This document shows positions 8,722-17,076 of a stretch of DNA of 64,000 nucleotides, in pieces. Each line of letters begins with the position of its first letter. Positions within the stretch are counted from its first letter, which is position 1. Position numbers and translations under genes: made by a program. The stretch is from Litoreibacter meonggei (lineage in GTDB: Bacteria; Pseudomonadota; Alphaproteobacteria; Rhodobacterales; Rhodobacteraceae), in contig NZ_RCCE01000004.1 of NCBI RefSeq assembly GCF_003663885.1, positions 248,001-312,000 of the forward strand, written 5' to 3'. The notes beneath the pieces are model-generated. The model saw only the letters and a list, made by a program, of their open reading frames with translations. It did no database searches and was not told the DNA's origin.

Positions 8722-9932
8722 TGCATAGGGTTGTCATAACGGGGCAGGGCACGATCAACGCTCTGGGTGCCGATGTGGCGCAGACGCTTGATGCCTTCAA
8801 AGCCGGGCGTTGCGGCATCGGTGAGTTGGATATTCGCGACGTTGACCGATTAGCTATCCGCATTGGCGGGCAAGTTAAGAATTACGATCCGAATGCGGAG
8901 TTCAACCGACAGCAGATCTCCCTCTATGACCGCTTTACGCAGTTTTCCTTGCTTGCCGCGCGTGAAGCCATTGCGCAATCCGGCCTGACATTCTCCGACC
9001 AACTGGCCGCGCAGGCCGGTGTCGTGTTGGGCACCGCTGGTGGTGGAATGAACACCCAAGACGAAAATTACCGCGCCGTCTACGAAGATGGAAAAAACCG
9101 CGTCCACCCGTTCGTGGTGCCTAAACTGATGAACAACGCAGCCGCTGCGCATCTTTCTATGCAGTACAACTTGAAAGGTCCGTCCTTTACCGTCGCCACG
9201 GCCTGTGCCTCGTCAAATCATGCTATGGGGTTGGCGTTTCAGTTCGTCCGATCTGGAATGACCAAAGCGATGGTCACGGGGGGCTCCGAGTCCATGTTGT
9301 GTTTTGGCGGGGTGAAGGCGTGGGAGGGTCTGCGGGTCATGTCCAAGGACGCCTGCCGTCCGTTCTCTGCGAACCGCAACGGTATGGTACAGGGCGAGGG
9401 CGCAGCGATTTTCGTCTTCGAGGAGTATGAACACGCCAAGGCTCGTGGCGCCGTTATACTGGCCGAGGTCATTGGGTTCGCCATGTCGTCCGACGCGGCC
9501 GACATTGTCATGCCCTCCAAACAGGGTGCTGCGCGGGCCATATCGGGCGCGCTAATCGATGCGGGGCTGAACGCGTCTGATGTGGGCTACATCAACGCCC
9601 ATGGCACTGGCACAGCGGCGAATGACAAAACCGAATGCGCGGCAGTGGCTGACGTGTTCGGCGCACATGCGGATCGCTTGATGATGTCGTCTACCAAGTC
9701 GATGCATGGCCACGTGATCGGGGGAACAGGGGCGATCGAGCTGCTGGCCTGCATCATGGCGCTGCGCGAAGGGGTCGTGGCCCCGACGATCAACTATGAC
9801 GAGCCGGACCCAGAATGCGCGCTTGATGTCGTGCCCAATGAAGCACGTGACGCCCCAGTTAACGTCGCCCTGTCCAACGCCTTCGCATTTGGTGGAATGA
9901 ACGCCGTTCTCGCCCTGCGCAAAGCTAGCTGA
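8721..9932 (+). CDS. Beta-ketoacyl-ACP synthase, FabF/NodE-like
   Basis: A 403-residue condensing enzyme that elongates acyl-ACP with malonyl-ACP. The Cys-His-His triad is intact: TVATACASSNHAMG, INAHGTGTAANDKTE and SMHGHVIGGTGAIELLA. The start is a GTG overlapping the acyl carrier protein stop codon (TAGTG), so it is probably translated by coupling. It is unlikely to be the housekeeping FabF, which normally sits with fabD, fabG and acpP. It probably extends or makes a special acyl chain on the neighbouring carrier protein. The 3' end overlaps the convergent GlxA-type gene by 8 bases. Confidence 0.88.
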   Translation: MHRVVITGQGTINALGADVAQTLDAFKAGRCGIGELDIRDVDRLAIRIGGQVKNYDPNAEFNRQQISLYDRFTQFSLLAAREAIAQSGLTFSDQLAAQAGVVLGTAGGGMNTQDENYRAVYEDGKNRVHPFVVPKLMNNAAAAHLSMQYNLKGPSFTVATACASSNHAMGLAFQFVRSGMTKAMVTGGSESMLCFGGVKAWEGLRVMSKDACRPFSANRNGMVQGEGAAIFVFEEYEHAKARGAVILAEVIGFAMSSDAADIVMPSKQGAARAISGALIDAGLNASDVGYINAHGTGTAANDKTECAAVADVFGAHADRLMMSSTKSMHGHVIGGTGAIELLACIMALREGVVAPTINYDEPDPECALDVVPNEARDAPVNVALSNAFAFGGMNAVLALRKAS

Positions 9933-10926
9933 GCGGGCGGGCGGCCTGCGCGCCGCGTTCGCGGTACGGCGTGGTGTCGTAATGTGCGCGGTAGCATTTC
10001 GAGAAATGCGACGGGGAGGCAAAGCCGCAGGCCAGCGCCACGTTGATTACGCTCATATCGGTTTGCATCAGCAGGTTGCGCGCCTTCTGGAGACGGATCT
10101 CCATATAGTAGCGTTTGGGAGAGCGGTTCAGATACCGGCGGAACAATCGCTCCAGCTGGCGTGTGGACATGCCGACCTCTTTGGCCAGCAGCGACGGGCT
10201 GATCGGCTCCTCTACATTCACTTCCATCATCTGAATGACGCGGCTCAGCTTCGGGTGGCGGACGCCGATCCGTGTCGGAATGGACAGGCGCTGTTGATCC
10301 TGATCCGTGCGGATCGAGGAGTAAATCTGTTGGTCCGCGACCATGCTGGCAACGTCCTCGCCCAAATCCGACGCGATGATTTTCAGCATCAGGTCAATGG
10401 ACGAGGTGCCGCCCGCAGTTGTCATACGGTTGCCGTCGACGACAAACACCGATTTGGTCAATTCGACGTCTTCGAACTCTTCGGTAAAGCTATCCTGATT
10501 TTCCCAATGGATCGTCGCACGTTTGCCGTCCAATAGCCCCGCGCGGGCCAGCGCGTAGGGCGCGGTGCACAACGCCCCTATGACAACGCCGCGTCGGGCT
10601 TCGCGGCGTATCCAGTTCAACAGGCGCTTGGTCGTGGCCTCTTGTACATGGGTCCCGCCGCATAAAATAATCGTGTCGTCGCGCAAGACTTCGACAAGAT
10701 CCATATCCAGCTTGTAGCTGATGCCTGACGAACAGGAAATGGTGTCGCCACCTTCACCGGCCAGCACCCATTCGTAACTGTCTGGCACCATACGGTTTGC
10801 GATGCGCAGCGCGTCAACCGCGCCGGCGAAACTCAACATGGTGAAGTTTTCCATCAGGACAAAGACATAGCGACGTGTCTTGTGCTGTTCCGGCGGAGCC
10901 GAGCCCGGTTTGTTAGTGTGAGCCAC
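9925..10926 (-). CDS. GlxA-family transcriptional regulator (DJ-1/PfpI domain plus AraC HTH)
   Basis: A 333-residue regulator. The N-terminal DJ-1/PfpI-like domain (about 20-190) has an elbow motif GALCTAPYALARAG but no enzyme role is expected. The C-terminal AraC-type double helix-turn-helix (about 220-320) includes LAKEVGMSTRQLERLFRRYL and VALACGFASPSHFSKCYRAH. Family members such as GbdR, CdhR and ArgR sense amines, betaines or arginine, but the ligand here cannot be read from sequence. The start is GTG at 10926; GGAGG about 9 bases upstream supports it. It is divergent from the DAHP synthase gene. Confidence 0.9.
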   Translation of the reverse strand: MAHTNKPGSAPPEQHKTRRYVFVLMENFTMLSFAGAVDALRIANRMVPDSYEWVLAGEGGDTISCSSGISYKLDMDLVEVLRDDTIILCGGTHVQEATTKRLLNWIRREARRGVVIGALCTAPYALARAGLLDGKRATIHWENQDSFTEEFEDVELTKSVFVVDGNRMTTAGGTSSIDLMLKIIASDLGEDVASMVADQQIYSSIRTDQDQQRLSIPTRIGVRHPKLSRVIQMMEVNVEEPISPSLLAKEVGMSTRQLERLFRRYLNRSPKRYYMEIRLQKARNLLMQTDMSVINVALACGFASPSHFSKCYRAHYDTTPYRERGAQAARPLS

Positions 10927-10985
10927 GCAGCGGACCTCCCAATCCAGATGCCTCTATCGAAGAGGGTAGAAAGCGACCTGCATTA

Positions 10986-11025
10986 TGTCGATTTCGCAAC
11001 TCAAGCCATAGCTGAGTTTTCGACA
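10986..11025. promoter_or_regulatory. Interrupted dyad between the glxA-like and DAHP synthase genes
   Basis: TGTCGA (10986-10991) is mirrored by TCGACA (11020-11025), and inside it ACTCA (10999-11003) by TGAGT (11013-11017). The inner and outer dyad centres differ by about 2.5 bases, so it is imperfect. It lies in the 174-base divergent region and may be an operator for the GlxA-type regulator. Confidence 0.3.
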
Positions 11026-11100
11026 TTGGCAAGCCCTTCAGTGTGAGGTTATACACAGGTCTCAATACTGGTAACGCTATCATAGATGGAGCATAAGACC

Positions 11101-12471
11101 ATGGCACAGGCTTGGACTAAGTCGGACTGGCGCAACAAACCACGCGTGCAGATGCCCGATTATTTGGACTCAGACGCCCTTGGGGCTGTCGAGGCCCAAC
11201 TTGCCAAGTATCCACCACTGGTCTTTGCAGGCGAGGCGCGGAAGCTGAAATCGTCGCTGGCCGCTGTCTCGCGCGGGGAAGCGTTCTTGCTGCAAGGCGG
11301 CGACTGCGCCGAGAGCTTTGCCGAGTTCTCCGCCGACACCATCCGCGACACGTTCAAAGTCATGCTGCAAATGGCGATGGTCCTGACCTATGGCGCCAAG
11401 GTGCCTGTGGTCAAAGTCGGCCGCATGGCGGGGCAATTCGCCAAGCCACGCTCGGCCCCGACAGAAGTGAAGGATGGCGTGGAGCTGCCAAGCTACCGCG
11501 GCGACATCATCAACGAGTTGGACTTCACACCTGAAGCCCGTATCCCGAACGCCAGCAAGATGCTGCAAGCCTACACACAAGCCGCCGCGTCCCTGAACCT
11601 GCTGCGTGCATTCTCGACAGGTGGGTACGCCGACGTGCATCAGGTCCATGCTTGGACATTGGGCTTCACCGAGGGCGAGAAGGCCGCCAAATACCGCGAG
11701 ATGGCAAACAACATCTCCGCCGCGCTGGACTTCATGAAGGCCGCTGGTGTGACGCAGGAAACGGCTCATACTTTGCAATCGGTCGACTTCTACGTCTCCC
11801 ACGAGGCATTGTTGCTGGAGTATGAAGAGGCGCTTTGCCGGATCGACAGCACCTCTGGCCTTCCGGTTGCTGGCTCTGGCCACATGATCTGGATCGGTGA
11901 CCGTACCCGTCAGCCTGACGGGGCACATGTCGAATTTGCGCGCGGTGTTCAGAACCCGATCGGGTTGAAATGCGGCCCGACGACAACGCCGGAAGACCTC
12001 AAGGTTCTGATGAACAAGCTGAACCCTGAGAATGAAGCTGGTCGTCTGACGTTGATCGCACGCTTCGGCGCAGGCAATGTGGGCGAGCACCTGCCGCGCC
12101 TGATCAAAACCGTGAAGGAAGAGGGGGCCAACGTCGTTTGGACCTGTGATCCGATGCACGGCAACACGATCAAATCGTCGACCGGCTACAAAACGCGGCC
12201 ATTCGAATCCGTGCTGCGCGAAGTACGTGAGTTCTTCGCAATCCACGCATCCGAAAGCACCATCCCCGGTGGCGTGCATTTCGAGATGACCGGCAAGGAT
12301 GTGACGGAATGCACCGGCGGTGTCCGTGCAGTCACAGACGAGGACCTGTCGGATAGGTACCACACAGCCTGCGACCCACGCCTGAATGCCTCCCAATCTT
12401 TGGAACTGGCGTTCTTGGTGTCAGAGGAGCTGTCGTCTTTGCGTGAAGCAAGAGAACGCGCAGCGGGTTAA
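11101..12471 (+). CDS. Class II 3-deoxy-7-phosphoheptulonate synthase
   Basis: First enzyme of the shikimate pathway: condenses phosphoenolpyruvate with erythrose 4-phosphate in the cytoplasm. It has 456 residues and is of the plant-like class II (AroA-II) type. Recognisable blocks are LLQGGDCAESF, GRMAGQFAKPRS, DPMHGNTIKSSTGYKTR and VHFEMTGKDVTECTGG. The ATG at 11086 is in frame, but GGAG at 11087-11090 serves the ATG at 11101 (MAQAWTKSDW). It stands alone, with its own terminator. Class II enzymes can serve either aromatic amino acid or secondary pathways; here the lone, complete gene looks like the housekeeping one. Confidence 0.95.
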   Translation: MAQAWTKSDWRNKPRVQMPDYLDSDALGAVEAQLAKYPPLVFAGEARKLKSSLAAVSRGEAFLLQGGDCAESFAEFSADTIRDTFKVMLQMAMVLTYGAKVPVVKVGRMAGQFAKPRSAPTEVKDGVELPSYRGDIINELDFTPEARIPNASKMLQAYTQAAASLNLLRAFSTGGYADVHQVHAWTLGFTEGEKAAKYREMANNISAALDFMKAAGVTQETAHTLQSVDFYVSHEALLLEYEEALCRIDSTSGLPVAGSGHMIWIGDRTRQPDGAHVEFARGVQNPIGLKCGPTTTPEDLKVLMNKLNPENEAGRLTLIARFGAGNVGEHLPRLIKTVKEEGANVVWTCDPMHGNTIKSSTGYKTRPFESVLREVREFFAIHASESTIPGGVHFEMTGKDVTECTGGVRAVTDEDLSDRYHTACDPRLNASQSLELAFLVSEELSSLREARERAAG

Positions 12472-12495
12472 CGGCCTTTTTCCAAAAGTCTAAGA

Positions 12496-12522
12496 AGCCG
12501 GGCCACTGTGTCCGGCTTTTTT
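12496..12522 (+). terminator. Intrinsic terminator after the DAHP synthase gene
   Basis: AGCCGG-gccactgtgt-CCGGCT followed by TTTTTT, 24 bases after the stop codon. The last T-run bases overlap the stop codon (TTA on the plus strand, 12521-12523) of the convergent PAS gene. Confidence 0.8.
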
Positions 12523-13219
12523 ATGCGTCCGGAGTGTCGGTCACGACCAGCCTGAGTTGCGGTCGCGGCTCTGCGTCAAACGCTTCTTGCGGCTCCGCAA
12601 ATCCGGCGCGCAGCGGTGCGGGTACAGCTGGCATCTCGTCAGCCTCGAACTCACGTGTTTGCTTGCCATTGATAAGGCTGGTGACACGTGTTTCCAGCAC
12701 TCGAAAACGCCGAGGTGCAAGACCGACAACACCTTCGGTTGTGAAGCACCCGATCGCACGATCAATCGTGCCACCGTCGCTCTTGAGTGGCAGGATCAAC
12801 AGACGCGCACGCAGACATGTCCCATTCGTATCTTCGGAGATCATCACGCATTCATGAATTTCCGGCTGCGTGAACACCCGCTCCAGCATCGCGGAAAAAC
12901 GGGCGCGGCTGGTCGGGGAAATGAACGACCGCAACGGCATACCACGAACCTCCATCCCCATCAGGTCACATAGATGCATTCCCGCAAGGCGGAAGCGGAT
13001 CGCGCCGGGTTGAAGGCGCTCAAGGATGAAGCCGTACTCCAGTGCGCCCGTAATCTCGCGCGGATCAATCTCGGACCGCAGGGGAACCAATCGCCCGCCA
13101 CGCAGGCTTTCCCAGTAGCCGCGCATCTCGCCGATTGCGGATATGTCTCGTTTGGCTTGATGTTGCCAAAGCGAAACGATCTCGGCGCTTGGCGATGTGG
13201 TGTTTTGGTGTTGCGTCAT
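12521..13219 (-). CDS. PAS-domain protein of the alphaproteobacterial PAS_5 type
   Basis: A 232-residue soluble protein. The middle part (about 25-150) resembles the PAS_5 family: YWESLRGGRLVPLRSEIDP, the core RFRLAGMHLCDLMGMEVRG and RARLLILPLKSDGG. No kinase, output or DNA-binding domain follows; the C-terminal 70 residues are low-complexity and acidic. The frame is open to 13288, but the ATG at 13219 (MTQHQNTTSPS) looks the better start. Such proteins are common in Rhodobacteraceae and their role is not known to me. The stop codon lies in the T-run of the convergent DAHP synthase terminator. Confidence 0.8.
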   Translation of the reverse strand: MTQHQNTTSPSAEIVSLWQHQAKRDISAIGEMRGYWESLRGGRLVPLRSEIDPREITGALEYGFILERLQPGAIRFRLAGMHLCDLMGMEVRGMPLRSFISPTSRARFSAMLERVFTQPEIHECVMISEDTNGTCLRARLLILPLKSDGGTIDRAIGCFTTEGVVGLAPRRFRVLETRVTSLINGKQTREFEADEMPAVPAPLRAGFAEPQEAFDAEPRPQLRLVVTDTPDA

Positions 13220-13407
13220 CTGTCTACCCCAGCAGCGGTCTGCGACATGGCCCCCCGGCCACATGGCACACCTGTACCTTTCATTCACGTCGGTTGCGGT
13301 TGACCTCGCGGCTTGCTACCCCGAAGTTGCTAATGATTACCGTTGTCTTAATATGGCATGAACGATGCCCAAAGTGGGTTTCTAAAGTGTTAATAGGTTA
13401 ACCCGCT

Positions 13408-14292
13408 ATGATCCGATCCATGACTGCCTTCGCGTCTGAAACCGGCCGTGCCGAACAAACGGCATGGGTTCTTGAGATGAGGGGAGTGAATGCCAAGGGG
13501 CTCGATATTCGTCTGCGGCTACCTGAACGGCTAATGCCACAAGAACAAGCGATCCGTGCAAAGATCGCGAAGGCGTTCTCTCGCGGCAATATAGGTGTCA
13601 CCCTGCGGCTTGAAGATGATGCCACCGCCAGTCCTGTCCAATTGGATGAACATGTTCTTGAAAGCTATATCCTCGCCGCGATCCGTGTGCGGACGATGGC
13701 CAAGAACAAGGGATTGAAGCTCTCAGAGGCCAGTGCACCGGACTACCTTGGGATTCGTGGCGTGATGCGTAGCGATACCGACAATGGGCCGCTACCCGAG
13801 GCAGAGATCATGCAGAGCCTAGACACTGCGATCGCAGGTTTCTCTGCAATGCGCGCGTCAGAAGGTGCTGCGCTCGATGGGGTGTTGCGCCAGCAACTGG
13901 CACAGATCGCTGACCTCACGGCGGAGGCTGCGCAATTGGCCGACGCCCGTAGGGATCAGGTCGCCACAAACCTGAAAGCAAACCTGACGCGTATCATGGA
14001 CAATGTGGACGGTGCGGATCCCGACCGTGTCGCGCAGGAATTGGCCTTACTGGCGGTCAAAGCTGATGTGTCGGAAGAGATCGACCGACTGACTGCGCAT
14101 GTCGCTGCTGCCAGAGCTTTGCTGGATGCTGATGGCCCCGTAGGCCGCAAGCTCGACTTCTTGATGCAGGAATTCAACCGCGAGGCGAATACCTTGTGTT
14201 CCAAGTCAGGCTCGCCGGAGCTGACGCGGGTGGGCCTTGACCTCAAAGCCCTGATCGACCAGATGCGTGAACAAGTTCAAAACGTGGAGTAG
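13408..14292 (+). CDS. yicC: YicC-family endoribonuclease
   Basis: A 294-residue YicC protein; E. coli YicC is an RNase acting on RNA hairpins such as the sRNA RyhB. The N-terminus [16 protein letters not shown] is the family hallmark and fixes the start, although no good ribosome-binding site is visible. The C-terminal DUF1732 block is clear: [15 protein letters not shown] and [21 protein letters not shown]. gmk follows after 2 bases, the common bacterial yicC-gmk pairing. A possible promoter TTGCTA-16-TAATAT lies 50-80 bases upstream. Confidence 0.94.
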   Translation: MIRSMTAFASETGRAEQTAWVLEMRGVNAKGLDIRLRLPERLMPQEQAIRAKIAKAFSRGNIGVTLRLEDDATASPVQLDEHVLESYILAAIRVRTMAKNKGLKLSEASAPDYLGIRGVMRSDTDNGPLPEAEIMQSLDTAIAGFSAMRASEGAALDGVLRQQLAQIADLTAEAAQLADARRDQVATNLKANLTRIMDNVDGADPDRVAQELALLAVKADVSEEIDRLTAHVAAARALLDADGPVGRKLDFLMQEFNREANTLCSKSGSPELTRVGLDLKALIDQMREQVQNVE

Positions 14293-14294
14293 CC

Positions 14295-14936
14295 ATGACA
14301 GCCCGGCGCGGAATTCTGATCATCCTTTCGTCGCCCTCCGGGGCCGGAAAATCCACGCTGGCAGGGCGTTTGATGAAGTGGGACGATAGCTTGTCCTTTT
14401 CCGTCTCTGCCACCACCCGCGCCCCCCGTGAGGGGGAGCAAGATGGTCGCGAGTATTTCTTCCGCTCCCATGATGACTTCCGCCAGATGGTGGCTGACGA
14501 CGAAATGCTGGAACATGCTGAGGTGTTCGACAATCTCTATGGCTCTCCCAAAGGCCCGGTTGAAGACGCAATTAGTGAAGGGCGGGACGTTATCTTCGAC
14601 ATCGACTGGCAGGGCGGACAGCAAGTGCGCAACTCCGGTCTGGCTGAAGACGTGGTTTCGATCTTCATCCTGCCGCCTTCCATCATCGAGCTTGAGAAAC
14701 GTCTGAGGTCCCGTGCGCAGGACAGTGACGAGGTTATCGCAGCCCGTATGCAGAAAAGCCGCGACGAGATTAGCCATTGGGCTGAGTATGATTACTGTCT
14801 GATCAACCATGACATCGACGAGGCCGAGCAGGAGCTTCGAGCAATCCTAACAGCAGAGCGGTTAAAGCGGTCGCGCCAGCCCGGGCTGATGACATTGGTG
14901 CGCGAACTCAACGAACAATATGAGGCTCGTAAATGA
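14295..14936 (+). CDS. gmk: Guanylate kinase
   Basis: Phosphorylates GMP to GDP with ATP in the cytoplasm. It has 213 residues, as usual. The P-loop [10 protein letters not shown] is near residues 12-21; GMP-binding residues lie in [30 protein letters not shown] follows. It sits 2 bases after yicC and its stop codon overlaps the carbonic-anhydrase-like start by 4 bases (ATGA). Identification is firm. Confidence 0.97.
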   Translation: MTARRGILIILSSPSGAGKSTLAGRLMKWDDSLSFSVSATTRAPREGEQDGREYFFRSHDDFRQMVADDEMLEHAEVFDNLYGSPKGPVEDAISEGRDVIFDIDWQGGQQVRNSGLAEDVVSIFILPPSIIELEKRLRSRAQDSDEVIAARMQKSRDEISHWAEYDYCLINHDIDEAEQELRAILTAERLKRSRQPGLMTLVRELNEQYEARK

Positions 14937-15460
14937 CCCAGTACTCGCTTGACGGAGTATCGCCGCAACTGCCCGATGGCGACGACTTCTGGATTGCACC
15001 CGATGCGAACCTGATCGGTGACATCCTGATCGAAGATGCGGCATCTGTCTGGTTCGGCTCTACACTGCGTGGGGATAACGAACGGATCACTGTTGGGCGG
15101 GGCTCCAACATTCAGGAAAACTGCGTGTTGCACACGGATATGGGATTCCCATTGGTTATCGGTGCGAATTGCACCATCGGTCACAAGGCCATGCTGCACG
15201 GTTGCACTATCGGCGAGGGTTCTTTGATCGGTATGGGGGCCACGGTGTTGAATGGCGCGCAAATCGGCAAGGGCTGCCTGATTGGGGCAGGTGCATTGAT
15301 CACAGAGGGCAAGGTAATCCCCGACGGCTCTCTGGTGATGGGGTCACCGGGCAAGGTCGTGCGGGAATTGGACGCTCAGGCGCAGCAGGGCCTCGTCAGC
15401 TCGGCGCTTGGCTATCAGGCGAACATGCGCCGCTTCCGTGCTGGTTTGAAGCCTGCCTAG
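14933..15460 (+). CDS. Gamma-class carbonic anhydrase family protein
   Basis: A 175-residue left-handed beta-helix protein of the YrdA/PaaY/CaiE group, built of hexapeptide repeats. Candidate zinc-binding histidines are in ENCVLHTD and [14 protein letters not shown]. Many relatives have weak or no carbonic anhydrase activity or act on other substrates, so the reaction is uncertain. It is the last gene of yicC-gmk-CA and overlaps convergent chpT by 4 bases. Confidence 0.9.
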   Translation: MTQYSLDGVSPQLPDGDDFWIAPDANLIGDILIEDAASVWFGSTLRGDNERITVGRGSNIQENCVLHTDMGFPLVIGANCTIGHKAMLHGCTIGEGSLIGMGATVLNGAQIGKGCLIGAGALITEGKVIPDGSLVMGSPGKVVRELDAQAQQGLVSSALGYQANMRRFRAGLKPA

Positions 15461-16107
15461 ATCTCGTATCGCAAGGACGCGGCGCTATCTGAATGCCCTG
15501 CCAGCGCAGTTTTCCCAAGCTGGGCCAAGGTATCGCGCAGCAGTATGAACTGGACATGCGCGGGCTGGAATTCGGACGTGTCCGGCATGTTGCTGCTCAG
15601 GAGGTTCCAGGGAGCGGGGTCGAACCGGATTTTGCTGCCATAGGCCTGCATCTGCCATCGCCCGCGGTCGCACCTCAAAACGATCTTACCGCCAGCGGGT
15701 AGGGCTGCTTCCAAACACAGCACCGCCAGAAACGCGATCTTGGCCTCGATCCGGCTGACATCCGATGTCGGCTCCCATATGACCTGAATACGCCCGTTGC
15801 CATAACAATCACCAAGCAGCTTTACGATATCACCACGCGCCATACGTTGCCCGTCACTGGCCACGCCAAAGGCCAGTCGGAACAGCCGCACGCGGGCATT
15901 GGCGTTTGCGATGCTCTCTTCGATCAGGCTAAGTTCAGGGGATGGCGGAAGGCCCGACATCATCAATAGTTCCATGCCATTGCTGATTGCGCCAATTGGG
16001 CTAATAAGGTCATGGCAGATGCGCGACGCCAATAAAGACGCGGTGTCTTTCAGGCCAGTCGGATTTGGAACTGTATCAGCGAGGTTAGGGCGAGCTTTGT
16101 CGGACAA
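15457..16107 (-). CDS. chpT: ChpT-type histidine phosphotransferase
   Basis: Relays phosphate from the hybrid kinase CckA to CtrA and CpdR in alphaproteobacteria. The 216-residue chain has the phospho-acceptor histidine in LASRICHDLISPIGAISNGMELL and a degenerate ATPase-like C-terminal half, matching ChpT. The frame is open to a TTG at 16146. I prefer the TTG at 16107 because AAGGAG lies 6 bases before it (CTCCTT at 16114-16119 on the plus strand) and it gives MSDKARPNLAD. That site lies inside the divergent DUF3553 gene, so the two genes start with only 1 base between them. In Rhodobacter this relay also controls gene transfer agent release. Confidence 0.9.
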   Translation of the reverse strand: MSDKARPNLADTVPNPTGLKDTASLLASRICHDLISPIGAISNGMELLMMSGLPPSPELSLIEESIANANARVRLFRLAFGVASDGQRMARGDIVKLLGDCYGNGRIQVIWEPTSDVSRIEAKIAFLAVLCLEAALPAGGKIVLRCDRGRWQMQAYGSKIRFDPAPWNLLSSNMPDTSEFQPAHVQFILLRDTLAQLGKTALAGHSDSAASLRYEI

Positions 16108-16108
16108 T

Positions 16109-16297
16109 ATGAACTCCTTGTTGGAACCTGGAATGCTGGTACGCAATCCTGCCGAGCCCGAATGGGGCCTTGGACAAGTTCAATCTAACATAAACGGTAA
16201 ATTAACAGTTAATTTTGAGAATATGGGCAAGATGACTCTGGAAAGTGCCAATATTGCCCTGACCTTGCAATTCGACACTAAACATACTGGCTCATGA
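16109..16297 (+). CDS. DUF3553 small protein
   Basis: A 62-residue protein matching the DUF3553 pattern: EPGMLVRNPAEPEWGLGQVQ then NGKLTVNFENMGKMTL. These look like a small beta-barrel (SH3-like) fold, and the same module resembles the C-terminal part of CarD/UvrD-type interaction domains, but no function is established to my knowledge. The open frame extends to 15899 inside chpT; the ATG at 16109 fits the family start. Its stop overlaps the olsB start (ATGA), so it is translated with the ornithine-lipid genes. Its start is 1 base from the divergent chpT start. Confidence 0.85.
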   Translation: MNSLLEPGMLVRNPAEPEWGLGQVQSNINGKLTVNFENMGKMTLESANIALTLQFDTKHTGS

Positions 16298-17076
16298 AGC
16301 ACGCAAACCCGCAGTTTGAAACCCGTCTTGCCAAAGACGAAGCCGACCTGCGGGCGTCGCAACATTTGCGATACCAAGTTTTCGTCAAGGAATTGGGCGG
16401 TGACGGCGACGCGGTTGATCATGACGCTCAACTGGAACGCGATGCGTTCGATCCCTATTTCGACCATTTGATTTTGCTGGATCATGCGCGCCCCAAATGC
16501 GTCGGGCAGGTGGTCGGCGTTTACCGCTTGTTGCGATGTGACGCGTTGCACGCTGGCATGTCATTCTACAGCGACAGCGAATATGACCTCCGCCCGCTCA
16601 AAACCAGTGGTCGTCGTCTGCTAGAGCTGGGGCGGTCCTGCGTACACCCTGACTATCGTGGTAGTGCTGCGATGTTCCATCTGTGGCAGGGGCTTTCCAA
16701 CTACATCGACACCCATCAGATCGAGGTTCTGTTCGGTGTGGCATCTTTTCATGGCACGGATGTCAATGCGGTGGCTCAATCCTTGTCGCATCTGTATAAC
16801 GCCCATCTTGCGCCTCCTGAGTTGCGACCTCGCTCACGGGTGCATCAAGGGATGGACCTTGTCGCGCCAGACAAGATTGATCGCCCGAAGGCGATGAAAG
16901 ACACGCCAGCGCTTATCAAAGCCTATTTAAGGCTTGGTGGTATGGTCGGTGACGGTGCGTTTATTGATCATGATTTCAACACCATAGACGTTTGTTTGGT
17001 GATGGACACCGCGCGACTGTCCCAAAAGCACCGCGACCTCTATTCTCGTGGTCGCGATAGCAGAGGCAACGCGTGA
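16294..17076 (+). CDS. olsB: OlsB, ornithine N-acyltransferase
   Basis: Transfers a 3-hydroxyacyl group from acyl-ACP to ornithine, giving lyso-ornithine lipid. The 260-residue GNAT-fold chain has the OlsB/hemolysin-like blocks LRYQVFVKELGGDG, VVGVYRLLR, LLELGRSCVHPDYRG and a late HLYNAHLAPPELRPR. It starts with an ATG overlapping the DUF3553 stop and ends overlapping olsA by 4 bases. The olsB-olsA pair is the standard arrangement in Rhodobacteraceae. Confidence 0.92.
   Translation: MKHANPQFETRLAKDEADLRASQHLRYQVFVKELGGDGDAVDHDAQLERDAFDPYFDHLILLDHARPKCVGQVVGVYRLLRCDALHAGMSFYSDSEYDLRPLKTSGRRLLELGRSCVHPDYRGSAAMFHLWQGLSNYIDTHQIEVLFGVASFHGTDVNAVAQSLSHLYNAHLAPPELRPRSRVHQGMDLVAPDKIDRPKAMKDTPALIKAYLRLGGMVGDGAFIDHDFNTIDVCLVMDTARLSQKHRDLYSRGRDSRGNA

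Noticed and set aside
11170-12396. A 408-codon antisense frame over the DAHP synthase gene
   Set aside because: Shadow of a clear class II DAHP synthase; no motif, no ribosome-binding site, composition matches a frame shadow.
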